64,000 nucleotides of DNA from Krasilnikovia cinnamomea (GCF_004217545.1 NZ_SHKY01000001.1:7361688-7425687); one strand, 5' to 3'. Positions 50,033-59,401 are shown, numbered from the stretch's first letter. Notes: generated by a model not told the origin, from the letters alone. Numbers and translations are program-made.

Positions 50033-51664
50033 TCAGGTCCGGTAGGTCGAGACGAGCTGCTGCAGCTGACTGGCCATCGCGGCGAGGCTGTTCGCGGTCG
50101 CCTGCGTCTCCGAGGCACCCGAGGCCGCCGAACCCGCCGCCGCCGCCACCCCGGAGATGTTGCCCGCGATCTCCCCCGTGCCCGTCGCCGCCTCGGCCAC
50201 GTTACGGACCATCTCGCTGGTCGTCGCGGTCTGCTCCTCCACCGCCGCGGCGATCGTCGACGCGTAACTGTTCATCTGACCCGTCACCGTCGCGATCTCG
50301 CCGATCGCCGCGATGGCCTGCGCCGTCTCGTCCTGGATCGCGGAGATCCGCGCCGCGATGTCCCCGGTGGCCCGCGCCGTCTCCTGCGCCAGGTCCTTCA
50401 CCTCGGTCGCCACCACCGCGAAGCCCTTGCCGTGCTCACCGGCCCGCGCCGCCTCGATCGTCGCGTTGAGCGCCAACAGGTTCGTCTGCTCCGCGATCGA
50501 CGTGATCAACTGGACCACCCCGGAGATCTGCGCCGACGACTGCCCGAGCTGCGCCACGATCTCATTGGTCCGCGCCGCCGCCTCGGCGGCCTCGGTCGAC
50601 ACCTTCGCCGCCTCGCCCGCGTTACCCGCGATCTCGCGGATCGACGCCGACATCTGCTCCGCGCCCGCCGCCACGGTCTGCACGTTGCTCGACACCTGAT
50701 CCGCGGCCGCCGACACGGTCCCCGCCTGCGCCGAGGTCTCCTCCGACACCGCCGACAACTGCGTCGACACCGCCGACAACTCCTCGGCCGCCGTGGCGAC
50801 CCGCGTCGCGCTCTGCATGACCTCGCCCACCATCGCCGCGGTCGACTCCGTCGAGGCGTCCAACGCGCTCGCCAGCTGAGCCACCTCGTCGCGGCCCGAC
50901 AACCGGATCCGTACGGTCAGATCACCGTCGCGGACCTGCCGCAGCGCCGCCACGCAGCGGGCCAGCGGGCCGGTGATCGCCCGGGCGATCAGCCAGCTGA
51001 CCGCGCCCGCGAGGAGGACGCCGAGCACCACGAACGCGATCACCATGGTGCGGGAGCTCACGTACGTGGCACGTGAGTCGTTGTTCTCCTTCTGGGCGGC
51101 CACGGTCTCGATCGCCACCAGCCGGTCCAGCGCGGCGTTGAGCTCGGACAGCACCACCGTGCCCTGGCCGTCGCGGACACCGCGGAACGCGGCCCGCTTG
51201 TCGCGCAGGATCGCCGGTGCCATCCAGCTGTCGCGCAGTTCGCGATACCGGGCCATCGCCTGGCTGACCTTGGCAAGCGTCTCCTCCCGCCCGGTCATGT
51301 CGGAACGCCGGTACGCCGCGAGCGCCCTGTCGAAGGCCGCGTCCTGCGCCCGGCTGTCCTTGATGTACTCGGTGACCTGGGCGGGCTCCGTCGAGGCCGC
51401 GGCATTGAGCAGCCCGACCTGGGTCAATTCCGCCGCGTGCTGCATCTTGGCGAGCTCGGTGACCGGTACCAGCGCCTGCCGGTACAGGTAGTCGGACCGG
51501 CTCTGCATCTGCCGCATGCCGATCAACGCGGCGGCGGAGACCCCCACGGCCGCCAACGCCATCAGGGCGACCGCCAGCCAGATCTTGGTGTTCACCCGAC
51601 GGTCGGTCAGCAACCGCGCCACCCGGCGAGCGCCGGACCTGGCGGTGATCATGGACGTCCTCAT
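50033..51664 (-). CDS. Methyl-accepting chemotaxis protein 2
   Basis: 543 residues from ATG at 51664 (GGGAG upstream; a second ATG at 51652 also has AGGA before it). Same layout as the gene at 47612: helix, four-helix-bundle sensor (SDYLYRQALVPVTELAKMQ), helix, HAMP and signalling domain. The C-terminal half is nearly identical to the paralogue at DNA level, while the sensor halves differ more, which suggests duplication followed by sensor divergence or ongoing gene conversion of the signalling half. Confidence 0.93.
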   Translation of the reverse strand: MRTSMITARSGARRVARLLTDRRVNTKIWLAVALMALAAVGVSAAALIGMRQMQSRSDYLYRQALVPVTELAKMQHAAELTQVGLLNAAASTEPAQVTEYIKDSRAQDAAFDRALAAYRRSDMTGREETLAKVSQAMARYRELRDSWMAPAILRDKRAAFRGVRDGQGTVVLSELNAALDRLVAIETVAAQKENNDSRATYVSSRTMVIAFVVLGVLLAGAVSWLIARAITGPLARCVAALRQVRDGDLTVRIRLSGRDEVAQLASALDASTESTAAMVGEVMQSATRVATAAEELSAVSTQLSAVSEETSAQAGTVSAAADQVSSNVQTVAAGAEQMSASIREIAGNAGEAAKVSTEAAEAAARTNEIVAQLGQSSAQISGVVQLITSIAEQTNLLALNATIEAARAGEHGKGFAVVATEVKDLAQETARATGDIAARISAIQDETAQAIAAIGEIATVTGQMNSYASTIAAAVEEQTATTSEMVRNVAEAATGTGEIAGNISGVAAAAGSAASGASETQATANSLAAMASQLQQLVSTYRT

Positions 51665-51827
51665 TCACGCACTCCCGAGTTGTGGGGGATCGCGGACGAA
51701 TCCGCGCGCGCAGGCTGCGTCCTGCCGATCGACCGGGCGAGGCACCGGGGTGAGGACAGCGGGTCACATCGTGCGCAGCATCACCGCGCCAAATTGGAGC
51801 AAAGGTCAGACAAACGGCCGGCACCGG

Positions 51828-52553
51828 TCACTGTGGCGGGTGGGGCAGCACGTCGTACACGGCGGCGGCGATCGCCTCCTGGCCGCGGGCATTTGGGTGG
51901 TCGCCGTCCTCCGCCAGCAGGTCGGTCGGGTTCGCTCGACCGTCGGGGCCCCGGAGCGCCGCCGAGGTGTCCAGGTACGCGGCCCCGCCCGCGGCGGCCG
52001 CCCGGCGCAGCGCGTCGTCGGCGTACCGGGTGGCGGACGCCGCCTCGGCCACCCCGTTCGCGCCGTAGTCCGTGCGGGCCACGTCGCCGTCCTCCACGAC
52101 GTTCCAGTAGCCGAGCACGAGCACCTCGCAGTCCGGGCCGCGCAGCTCGCGCACCCGGGCGACCGCGGCGGTGATCTCACGCTGCACCACGTCGGCGGCC
52201 TGGGCGTACCCGCGCTCGCCGGTGCCCGCCTCGAACGCGTCGGCCAGGTCGTTGGCCCCCGCCATGAGTAGCACGACACTCGCCCCGCGCACCGCGTCGG
52301 TGCCTTCCTCGGTGTCCATCTCGGCGGTCACCTCCTCGGCGGTGGACCCGGGCTGCGCCAGATTCAGCGAGCGGGCGCCGAGCCGGCGGGCGTACAGGTC
52401 GGGGAACGGGGTGCAGTCGCAGTCCGTACCGGCGGCGACGGAGTCGCCGAAGGTGACCACGGTGACCGCCGGCGGCGGGGGCGCCGGGGCCTGCGCGGCG
52501 GCGCAGCCACCCAGCACGGCCACGCCGGCCAGCGCCAGGATCCGCCGGATCAC
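51828..52553 (-). CDS. Lipoprotein SGNH/GDSL hydrolase
   Basis: 241 residues from GTG at 52553 with GGGAG upstream; upstream in-frame codons precede the signal peptide and are unlikely. The N-terminus IRRILALAGVAVLGGC is a lipoprotein signal with lipobox LGGC. SGNH blocks follow: block I TFGDSVAAGTD with the nucleophile Ser, block III GANDLADA with Asn, and block V EDGDHPNARGQ with catalytic Asp and His. The protein is a surface-anchored esterase or lipase of unknown substrate. Confidence 0.88.
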   Translation of the reverse strand: MIRRILALAGVAVLGGCAAAQAPAPPPPAVTVVTFGDSVAAGTDCDCTPFPDLYARRLGARSLNLAQPGSTAEEVTAEMDTEEGTDAVRGASVVLLMAGANDLADAFEAGTGERGYAQAADVVQREITAAVARVRELRGPDCEVLVLGYWNVVEDGDVARTDYGANGVAEAASATRYADDALRRAAAAGGAAYLDTSAALRGPDGRANPTDLLAEDGDHPNARGQEAIAAAVYDVLPHPPQ

Positions 52554-53233
52554 GCGGCCACTCCCGCCGGTCAGGGCTCCCCACCCCGGGTAGGTCCCGG
52601 CTGGTGGGTTGGGCTCCAGTCCCGCGGCGGCCAGCACGCTCATCACGCTAGCCGCGACGGACAGCGGGACGTTCGCGGTCCCACCGCCGGCCGTTCACAA
52701 AGCCGCCATCGCGGCCGCCCGGGTGACGACGGGGTCGCACACCGGAGTAGTGACTGTGAGTAATGCGATCGGCACCCAAGGCTAGGCTGTTGTTGGGCAG
52801 ATCACTCGAACTGGGGACTGAACGAACGCTAACCTGTGGCGCCCATCACGGACCAAATCCCCACTAATCGTCCGGTGCGCCGCGATGGTTCAGTGATCTA
52901 GCCGCATCGTTACCGATCCGTAATGCGCCGCTTACATGCACGTGTGGTGACGGTCACAACGTCCCCGCCGGGTCGATGTGTCCACTTCCAACCAATGATC
53001 CACGTCACATCGATCACCCCCTGTCACAGAGAGTAACCAAGATCCGGTGACCTGGGTTACTCGCGGGTAGCTGAGCCTCTTGTCTCGCAGTGCGGTGAGC
53101 GGCAACATTTCCCGCACATTACGACGGTCGCATCGACGGGCCTCACTACTGGCGGTAGACGAAGGAGTCCTCCGTCGACGCGAGCCGCATGGCGGTGTGC
53201 CCGCACCCGTCCCCCATGTTCCGAGGAGGATCC
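52554..53233. other. Long intergenic region with candidate operators before DUF6230/DUF6114
   Basis: No gene is convincing here. The right part is less G+C-rich than coding sequence. A CRP-like site TGTGGTGACGGTCACA (52943-52958; consensus TGTGA-N6-TCACA with one mismatch) and a palindrome TTACTCGCGGGTAG (53057-53070) are visible; the latter is preceded by an inverted pair agtaacc (53032-53038) and ggttact (53055-53061). These suggest complex control of the downstream DUF6230 gene. The left part (52554-52790) may hold the SGNH promoter; I see nothing specific there. Confidence 0.4.
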
Positions 53234-53875
53234 GTGAAGGATGAACAAGGCGAGCCGGCGTACGGCGGTACGAACTGGCGCCGTTTCGCCGTAGCCGTGG
53301 GCGTGCCCACCCTGGTTGCCGGTGGCATCGTGCTGGGCATCGCCAACGGCGCGCTGGCCGCCACCTTCAGTGTGTCGGGCCAGAGCTTCAAGATCTCGGC
53401 CGACAAGCTGGAGGGCGACGGCTTCGCCCAGTACGGCGGCAAGCTGCACCCGGAGAAGGGCAGCGACATTCCGGTCGCGCTGTCCGGCATCAACAAGGCG
53501 AAGCTCACCAACCTGTGCCAGTCGGTGAAGACGCCGGGTCTGCCGATCAGCCTCACCATCCGGGCCGGCCGCGAGGACGGCAAGCCCGCCGAGGCGAGCG
53601 AGCTCCTGATCGGCCTGACGGAGCTGTCCGGCGACGCCAACTTCAAGAACATCAACATCGGCCAGTCGGCGGCCACCCTCACCAAGGGCGGTCCGGACGC
53701 GCACGACGGGACCGAGGCGGGTAAGAACGGCTTCGGCCAGGAGGCCGACAGTGTCGTCATCACCAACCTGCGCCAGATCGGGTACTCCGCCACGGCGGCC
53801 ACGTTCAACCTCAAGGGCCTGAGCCTGAAGCTCAACGTGGACACGCAGACCGGCAAGCCGCCGGAATGCTTCTGA
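53234..53875 (+). CDS. DUF6230 family exported protein
   Basis: 213 residues from GTG at 53234 after GAGGAGG. A polar start, one hydrophobic segment (VGVPTLVAGGIVLGIANGALA), then a beta-rich extracellular part with FSVSGQSFKISADKLEG, a Cys in LTNLCQSV and a C-terminal Cys (PPECF). This matches the DUF6230 family of streptomycetes and relatives, sometimes annotated as cholesterol esterase without proof. It forms a pair with the DUF6114 gene downstream, which is the usual arrangement in actinomycetes. Localisation: membrane-anchored or secreted. Confidence 0.8.
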   Translation: MKDEQGEPAYGGTNWRRFAVAVGVPTLVAGGIVLGIANGALAATFSVSGQSFKISADKLEGDGFAQYGGKLHPEKGSDIPVALSGINKAKLTNLCQSVKTPGLPISLTIRAGREDGKPAEASELLIGLTELSGDANFKNINIGQSAATLTKGGPDAHDGTEAGKNGFGQEADSVVITNLRQIGYSATAATFNLKGLSLKLNVDTQTGKPPECF

Positions 53876-53888
53876 CGTAACACCCGGG

Positions 53889-53914
53889 GGCCCGCGGAAT
53901 CCGCTCCGCGGGCC
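53889..53914 (+). terminator. Hairpin between DUF6230 and DUF6114 genes
   Basis: A 10-bp stem, ggcccgcgga (53889-53898) and tccgcgggcc (53905-53914), with a 6-nt loop. It may attenuate transcription between the two genes or protect the first message. Confidence 0.6.
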
Positions 53915-53955
53915 TCACCTATGCCGTGCCGGCTGAAAGTTCTTTGGAGGAGTAC

Positions 53956-55575
53956 GTGACAACAGCGAGCAAGCGCGAGCGGTTCCGCGCGTGGCGACGG
54001 CGGCGGCCGTTCTGGGGCGGTCTTCTGCTCATGCTCGCCGGTCTGGAGCTGTTCCTCAGCGCCAACCAGACGATCGGCGAGATGGAGGTCCACGTCGGAC
54101 CGACCGGCTTCCTGTCCTACCTGCTCCCCGCACTCCTCCTGCTGTGCGGCCTGCTGGTCTGGTTCACCCCGGCCCAGCGCCTGTTCTACGGCATCATCGG
54201 TCTGCTCACCGCCCTGTACTCGCTCGTCGGGCTCAACCTCGGCGGCTTCTTCATCGGCCTGATCCTCGGCATCCTCGGCGGCGCGCTGACCCTGGCGTGG
54301 GCGCCGCGACGCCCCACCCGGGCGATCACCGACGACCCCACCGCGGGCGGGCCCGGCCACCCGGCGGACGCACCGGAGCAGGACACCGCGATCACCTCGC
54401 GGGCGAGCACCGACGACGCGGCCACCGCCATCCTGCCGGCCTTCACCGAATCCGAGGGTGAGCAGCAGGCTCCCCCGTCACCACGCGGCTCACACCGCAA
54501 GATGTTCGTCATCGCCCTCGTGCCGACCGCGATGACGGCCGCGGTGATGGTGGCCGGCAGCCACCTGCCTGCCTCGGCCGAGGAGTGCCCGGACGGCCTG
54601 CCCTCGCGCTCCACCTCGGCCGCGGCCTCGTCGACGCCGGCGCGCGCCGCCGCGTCGCGGTCCGCTGCCGCCAAGGCCGTTCCCAAGACCACCGCCGCGA
54701 GCACCGCGGCGAAGGCCGCCAACGCCGCCGGCAAGACCGGCGCGACGGCCAAGGAGAGCACCACCCCGTCGTCGAGCGCTCCCGCGAGCGCCGACGACGA
54801 GGAGAGTGACCACCCGGTCGTCGACGGCATCAAGGACGCGGCCGGCGCGGTCGTCAACGGCGTCGGCGACCTGCTGGGCCTCGGCGAGGAGGAGAAGGCG
54901 GCCGACCCCGCACCCAGCACCAGCGAGTCGAGCGCACCCGCGCCCGAGCCCGCCCCGGCGGACACCCCCACCAAGGACCCGGCCCCGGCCGAGACCCCCA
55001 GCGCCCCCGCCGACAGCAAGCCCGCCGCGGACCCACCGGCCGGCGAGCCGTCGACCGCGAAGACGCCCACCGCCGACCCGACGCCGACCAACACCCCCAA
55101 GCCGTCGACCTCGGACGTCCCGTGCCTGGGCCCGCGGGTCTTCAAGCAGGCCAGCCCCGACGACCTGCCCGGCGTGTCGCTGAAGGGCGGGACCCTCGAG
55201 GGCGACTCGCTCACCATGTACAACTCGAGCTACGACGGGGTCACGACGGTGACCACCGCGGACGGTCCGGTCAAGGTCCTCAAGTTCAGCATGACCAAGT
55301 CCGTGACCAAGCCGTTCGAGCTCACGGTCCCCGAGGCCGGCGGGCACACCACCCAGATCAGCAGCAGCGCCCTCACCACCGAGGGCAACGTGCGCTTCTA
55401 CACCCCCAAGTTCACCGGCAAGCTGTTCGGCGTCATCCCGGTGACCTTCACTCCGGACTCCCCGCCCCCGCTGACCCTGCCGGTGCTGTGGTTCACCGAC
55501 GTCAAGATCCAGCTCTCCTATGTCCGCTGCGACACGCTGACCGCCGACCCGATCAAACTCATCGAGAAGGCCTGA
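53956..55575 (+). CDS. DUF6114 family membrane protein with long Ala/Pro/Thr linker
   Basis: 539 residues from GTG at 53956, with GGAGG five bases before it. Three or four membrane helices in the first ~115 residues (FWGGLLLMLAGLELFLS, LSYLLPALLLLCGLLVWF, FIGLILGILGGALTLAW) define DUF6114. A further hydrophobic segment lies near residue 185-200. A long Ala/Pro/Thr/Lys-rich stretch (about 215-390) leads to a C-terminal beta-rich domain with VSLKGGTLEGDSLTMYNSS and a final Cys-containing strand, which looks like the DUF6230 fold. Probable cell-surface partner of the upstream gene; function unknown. Confidence 0.78.
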   Translation: MTTASKRERFRAWRRRRPFWGGLLLMLAGLELFLSANQTIGEMEVHVGPTGFLSYLLPALLLLCGLLVWFTPAQRLFYGIIGLLTALYSLVGLNLGGFFIGLILGILGGALTLAWAPRRPTRAITDDPTAGGPGHPADAPEQDTAITSRASTDDAATAILPAFTESEGEQQAPPSPRGSHRKMFVIALVPTAMTAAVMVAGSHLPASAEECPDGLPSRSTSAAASSTPARAAASRSAAAKAVPKTTAASTAAKAANAAGKTGATAKESTTPSSSAPASADDEESDHPVVDGIKDAAGAVVNGVGDLLGLGEEEKAADPAPSTSESSAPAPEPAPADTPTKDPAPAETPSAPADSKPAADPPAGEPSTAKTPTADPTPTNTPKPSTSDVPCLGPRVFKQASPDDLPGVSLKGGTLEGDSLTMYNSSYDGVTTVTTADGPVKVLKFSMTKSVTKPFELTVPEAGGHTTQISSSALTTEGNVRFYTPKFTGKLFGVIPVTFTPDSPPPLTLPVLWFTDVKIQLSYVRCDTLTADPIKLIEKA

Positions 55576-55591
55576 CCCGGCCCGGGACGAC

Positions 55592-55616
55592 ATCGGCGCC
55601 GGGCCCCGGCGCCGAT
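55592..55616. terminator. Bidirectional terminator
   Basis: A perfect 11-bp stem, atcggcgccgg (55592-55602) and ccggcgccgat (55606-55616), with a 3-nt loop, between convergent genes. Confidence 0.8.
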
Positions 55617-55626
55617 CGCCCTAAGC

Positions 55627-56016
55627 TCAGGCCGACCGGCGCGCGCGCCAGCCGCCTACGACCTCGTCGGGATCGCGCGGCGGCAACACCACGGCCGGGC
55701 CGTCGAGCAGCCCCACCCGAGCCTGGCGGATCCGCTCGTTCACCTCGGCGACGAGGGCCCGTACCGCCTGTTCGGAGCGCAGCCGGTCCACCGCGGCCGG
55801 CAGGTCCTCCACCTCGCGGCGCAGCGCCAGCGTCGGCGGGAGCGCCGCCGACGCGGCGCCCTCACGCTCCAGCCAGTCCTTGATCCACCAGTCCTCGTCG
55901 TACTCGCGGCCGTGGTCGGCCAGGGGCTTGCCGGTACCCGGCAGGTTGTCGAACTCGCCCTGCTCCTGTGCCTCCCGGATGCGGCGGTCGACGGCGGACT
56001 CGTACCACTGCGCCAT
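55627..56016 (-). CDS. DUF1992 (DnaJ homologue C28-type) protein
   Basis: 129 residues from ATG at 56016. The N-terminal ~70 residues carry the DUF1992 signature: VDRRIREAQEQGEFDNLPGTGKPL and WWIKDWLEREG. The rest is a charged helix pair. The domain is shared with the animal DNAJC28 protein but has no J-domain here, and the function is unknown. Short gap to the kinase gene on the same strand (35 bp), so co-transcription is possible. Confidence 0.88.
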   Translation of the reverse strand: MAQWYESAVDRRIREAQEQGEFDNLPGTGKPLADHGREYDEDWWIKDWLEREGAASAALPPTLALRREVEDLPAAVDRLRSEQAVRALVAEVNERIRQARVGLLDGPAVVLPPRDPDEVVGGWRARRSA

Positions 56017-56051
56017 GCCGCCAGTCTACGAACCGCCCGTGCCCGGCCCCG

Positions 56052-57422
56052 TCACGCGACTGGCAGGCGGACGGTGACCCGCAGGCCCGGCGCCGCGTCG
56101 GCGAGCGTGACCGTGCCGCCGTGGCGGCGGACCAGCTCCCGCACGATGGCCAGCCCGAGCCCGGCGCCGCCCGCGTCGCGGGCCCGCGCGTCGTCGAGCC
56201 GGGTGAACCGGTCGAAGACCCGCTCCCGGTCGGCGGCGGGAATGCCCGGCCCGTCGTCGGTCACCGTGATGCTCCGGTACGCCCCGTCCACCTCCACCGC
56301 CAGCTCCACCGTCGAGGCGGCGTGGCGTGCCGCGTTGTCGAGCAGGTTGCCCACCACTCGGGCGAGGGCGTCCGGGTCGCCCGAGACGTGCAGCGGCTCC
56401 GCGGGCGGCGTGAAGCGCACCGCCGGATAGCGCCCGGCCACCTGGGCCAGCAGCTCCCCCAGCTCCACCTCGGCGGCCGGTGCCGGTGCCGCCCGGGTCG
56501 CGGCCTCGTCGGAGCGGGCCAGCAGCAGCAGGTCGTCGACCAGGCGGCTGAGCCGCTCCACGTCGGTGAGCAGGTCGTCGGCGAGCGCGGGCCAGTCCGT
56601 ACCGTCCGGCAGGCGCTGCGCCACCTCCAGCTCCGTACGCATGTTGGTGAGCGGGCTGCGCAACTCGTGCGCGGCGTCGGCGACGAACGCGCGCTGCCGC
56701 GCCCGGGCCGCGCCCAGCCGGTCCAGCATGTCGTTGAGGGTGACCGCCAGCCGGTGGATCTCGTCACCGGTGTCCGGGACGGGCAGCCGCTGCGGCGCGC
56801 CGCCGCCGCGCCCCGGGGCGGCGCCCGTGATCCGTTCCGCGCCCGCGCGCAGCGCCTCCACCGGGCGCAGGGTGGCCCCGGCCAGCCGCCACGCCACGAG
56901 TGCCAGCAGCCCGACCAGCAGCGGGAACGCCACCAGCAGCAGGATCCGCAGCACGTGCACGCCCTGCGACAGATCCGCCGTCGAACGGGCCACCAGCACC
57001 CGTACCCGGTCGTCCGCCGGTCCGGCCGCGACCGAGACGACCCGCACCCGGCCCGGCAGGCCGATCCGGTCCCCCGGCAGGTAGCGCCCGGCCCGATCGG
57101 GCAGCTCGTGCAGCTCCTCGGGGTACAGGATCGGCACCAGCCGGTCGGTGCCGACCGAGACGGCCGTGACCCGGTTCTGCGCGTCCACCACCTGCACCTG
57201 CACCCCCGGCGGTGCCGGGATGGGATCGGAGAGCGATCCCTCGTCGACGAGCCGGGCGACCGCGTTCGCGGTGTCCAGCGCCTCGGTGTTGGCGGCCCGC
57301 AGCAGCGCCACGTTCAGCGCCGCGACCAGCGCCACCCCGCCGATGCCCAGGCCCACGACCAGCACCAGCACGGTGACCAGCAGCAGGCGGACCCGCAGGC
57401 TGAGCCCACGCAGCCAGCGCAC
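56052..57422 (-). CDS. Sensor histidine kinase (HAMP, HisKA, HATPase)
   Basis: 456 residues from GTG at 57422, five bases after the response regulator stop. Two membrane helices (~14-36 and ~165-185) enclose an extracytoplasmic sensor. HAMP, then the phosphoacceptor helix AFVADAAHELRSPLTNMRTE, N box NLLDNAARHAA, and DDGPGIP and GAGLGLAIVRELV in the ATPase domain. Together with the upstream OmpR-type regulator it makes a standard two-component pair. The divergent LolA-like gene may be its target. Confidence 0.92.
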   Translation of the reverse strand: MRWLRGLSLRVRLLLVTVLVLVVGLGIGGVALVAALNVALLRAANTEALDTANAVARLVDEGSLSDPIPAPPGVQVQVVDAQNRVTAVSVGTDRLVPILYPEELHELPDRAGRYLPGDRIGLPGRVRVVSVAAGPADDRVRVLVARSTADLSQGVHVLRILLLVAFPLLVGLLALVAWRLAGATLRPVEALRAGAERITGAAPGRGGGAPQRLPVPDTGDEIHRLAVTLNDMLDRLGAARARQRAFVADAAHELRSPLTNMRTELEVAQRLPDGTDWPALADDLLTDVERLSRLVDDLLLLARSDEAATRAAPAPAAEVELGELLAQVAGRYPAVRFTPPAEPLHVSGDPDALARVVGNLLDNAARHAASTVELAVEVDGAYRSITVTDDGPGIPAADRERVFDRFTRLDDARARDAGGAGLGLAIVRELVRRHGGTVTLADAAPGLRVTVRLPVA

Positions 57423-57427
57423 CGGTG

Positions 57428-58102
57428 TCAGGCCCCGGCGGACGGGACGGCCGCGAGGCGGTAGCCCGCGCCGCGGACCGTCTCCAGCCGCTCCCGGCCG
57501 ATCTTGCGGCGCAGGTAGCCGACGTACACCTCGACCGCGTTCGGGGCGGTGTCGAGGGCCGCGTCCCACACGTGGTCGAGCAGTTCCGTCTTGGACAGCA
57601 CCTCGCCGGGGCGGCGCAGCAGGTACTGCAGCAGGGCGTACTCCCGGGCGGTCAGGGTGACCTCGTCGCCGGCCACGGTGACCCGGCGCACGGCGGGGTC
57701 CAGCTCGATGTCGCCGAAGCTCAGGACCGTGGGCCGCTCCGGCACACCACGGCGCAGCAGGGCACGCAGCCTGGCCAGCAGCACCACGTACGAAAAAGGT
57801 TTGGTGAGGTAGTCGTCGGCGCCGCAGTCGAGCCCGTCGGCCTGGTCGTACTCGCCGTCCTTGGCGCTGAGCATGAGTACGGGCAGCCAGTTGCGTTCCG
57901 TGCGGAGCTGGCGCACGACCCGGTAGCCGGACAGCCGGGGCAGCATCACGTCCAGGATCATCGCGTCGTAGCCGCCGTGCCGGGCGAGCTCCAGCCCGTC
58001 CTGCCCGTCGCCGGTCACGTCCACCGCGAAACCCTCGGCCTGTAGCCCGCGCTGCAGCGCCGCGGCCAGGCGCGCCTCGTCCTCCACCACCAGCACCCGC
58101 AC
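57428..58102 (-). CDS. OmpR/PhoB-family response regulator
   Basis: 224 residues from GTG at 58102, where the receiver begins (RVLVVEDEARLA); the preceding nine in-frame codons are not needed. Phosphoacceptor Asp lies in AMILDVMLPRLSGY, conserved Lys in DYLTKPFSY. The C-terminal winged helix has LTAREYALLQYLLRRPGEV and VEVYVGYLRRKI. It is upstream of and coupled with the kinase gene, and is divergent from the LolA-like gene with about 105 bp between. Confidence 0.93.
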   Translation of the reverse strand: MRVLVVEDEARLAAALQRGLQAEGFAVDVTGDGQDGLELARHGGYDAMILDVMLPRLSGYRVVRQLRTERNWLPVLMLSAKDGEYDQADGLDCGADDYLTKPFSYVVLLARLRALLRRGVPERPTVLSFGDIELDPAVRRVTVAGDEVTLTAREYALLQYLLRRPGEVLSKTELLDHVWDAALDTAPNAVEVYVGYLRRKIGRERLETVRGAGYRLAAVPSAGA

Positions 58103-58207
58103 CAGACCACGATGGCACGCCCGCCCCACCCCTACGGGTTTTTCTCAGCGTGGTCACAGGCGCGTGAGCGCAACATGGGGCGCAGCAGACTTCAGGAGGT
58201 GGGGGAC

Positions 58208-59323
58208 GTGTCCCTGTTCGGATCAAGGCCGGCTTTGCGCTGGCTCGTACCGACGGCAGCGGCCGTGGTGGTGATCGGCGGTGGGGCGGCCGCCGGGACG
58301 ATCGTGGCCAGCGCCGACCCGGCCCTGCCGCCGCGCAGCGCGGCGCAACTGCTGGTGGACGTGCAGAACGCGCACGTCGACGGGCTGTCCGGCACGATCG
58401 TGCAGACCGCCGACCTGGGCCTGCCGGCGCTGCCGGGGCTCACCGCCGGCAACACGGATCTGGCCAAGATGGTGACCGGCAACAACAGCGCCCGCGTCTG
58501 GTACGCCGGCGAGGACAAGATGCGGGTCGCCGCCCAGAGCCTGCTCGGCCAGACCGACGTCATCCGCAACGGCCAGGACGTGTGGCTGTGGCGCAGCAAG
58601 GACAACACGGCCACGCACCTGACGCTGCCCAAGGACGCCGACAAGCCGAAGGCCCTGCCGTCCGGGGTGCCCTCGACCCCGCAGGAGGCCGCGGACGCCG
58701 CGCTCGCCGCGATCGACCCGACCACCCAGGTCAGCACGACCGGCGCGGCCGAGGTCGCCGGGCGCGACGCGTACGAGCTGGTGCTGGCACCGCGCGACAC
58801 CGCCTCGCTGCTCGGGCAGGTCCGCCTGGCCATCGACGCGGAGACGCACATCCCGCTGCGCGTCGACGTGTACGCGAAGGACGCCACCGCTCCGGCGGTC
58901 CGGGTGGCGTTCCAGCAGATCAGCTTCACCACGCCGGACCCGCAGCAGTTCGTGTTCAACCCGCCCGCCGGGGCGAAGGTGACCACGGCCAAGCCGCACG
59001 CCGACCACACCAAGAAGCCGCTCGGTGCTCCGGCCGGCGCGCCCAAGGCGCCGGCCGGTGAAGAGCCGACCGTGGTCGGTAAGGGCTGGACCTCGGTGCT
59101 GGTGGCGAAGCTGCCCGACGGGTGGCAGAAGCAGGCCGGTGCGAAGCAGGGCGAGGCCGCGATGGTGGGCGCCGTGCTCGACAGCCTGCCGAAGGTGAGC
59201 GGCACCTGGGGCAGCGGGCGGTTGCTGTCCAGCGCCCTGTTCAGCGCGCTGCTCACCGACGACGGCCGGGTCCTGGTGGGCGCGGTCGCCCCGGACCGGC
59301 TGTACCAGGTCGCCGCGGGCTGA
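58208..59323 (+). CDS. LolA-like exported protein (DUF2092/outer-membrane lipoprotein carrier fold)
   Basis: 371 residues from GTG at 58208 with AGGAGG seven bases upstream; the longer in-frame start overlaps the promoter. An N-terminal membrane helix or signal (WLVPTAAAVVVIGGGAAAG) precedes a LolA-like beta sheet: VQNAHVDGLSGTIVQTADLG, ARVWYAGEDKMRV, QDVWLWRSKDN, YELVLAPRD and IPLRVDVYAKD. A Pro/Lys linker and a final ~85-residue domain follow. Similar proteins sit next to two-component genes in many actinomycetes and are probably lipid-binding surface proteins. Divergent from the regulator gene. Confidence 0.82.
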   Translation: MSLFGSRPALRWLVPTAAAVVVIGGGAAAGTIVASADPALPPRSAAQLLVDVQNAHVDGLSGTIVQTADLGLPALPGLTAGNTDLAKMVTGNNSARVWYAGEDKMRVAAQSLLGQTDVIRNGQDVWLWRSKDNTATHLTLPKDADKPKALPSGVPSTPQEAADAALAAIDPTTQVSTTGAAEVAGRDAYELVLAPRDTASLLGQVRLAIDAETHIPLRVDVYAKDATAPAVRVAFQQISFTTPDPQQFVFNPPAGAKVTTAKPHADHTKKPLGAPAGAPKAPAGEEPTVVGKGWTSVLVAKLPDGWQKQAGAKQGEAAMVGAVLDSLPKVSGTWGSGRLLSSALFSALLTDDGRVLVGAVAPDRLYQVAAG

Positions 59324-59339
59324 CCGCCGGCAACCGCAG

Positions 59340-59368
59340 GTGGCCCCGGGGCTCGGCCCCGGGGCCAC
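59340..59368 (+). terminator. Terminator after LolA-like gene
   Basis: A 12-bp stem, gtggccccgggg (59340-59351) and ccccggggccac (59357-59368), loop ctcgg, followed by gtcgtttct. Confidence 0.8.
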
Positions 59369-59401
59369 GTCGTTTCTGAGCCGCCGTCGCGCCCGCGCGG
59401 C

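Noticed and set aside
52932..53117. 61-codon minus-strand open frame in the long intergenic region
   Set aside because: No ribosome site and no similarity to a known family; the DNA carries operator-like palindromes instead.
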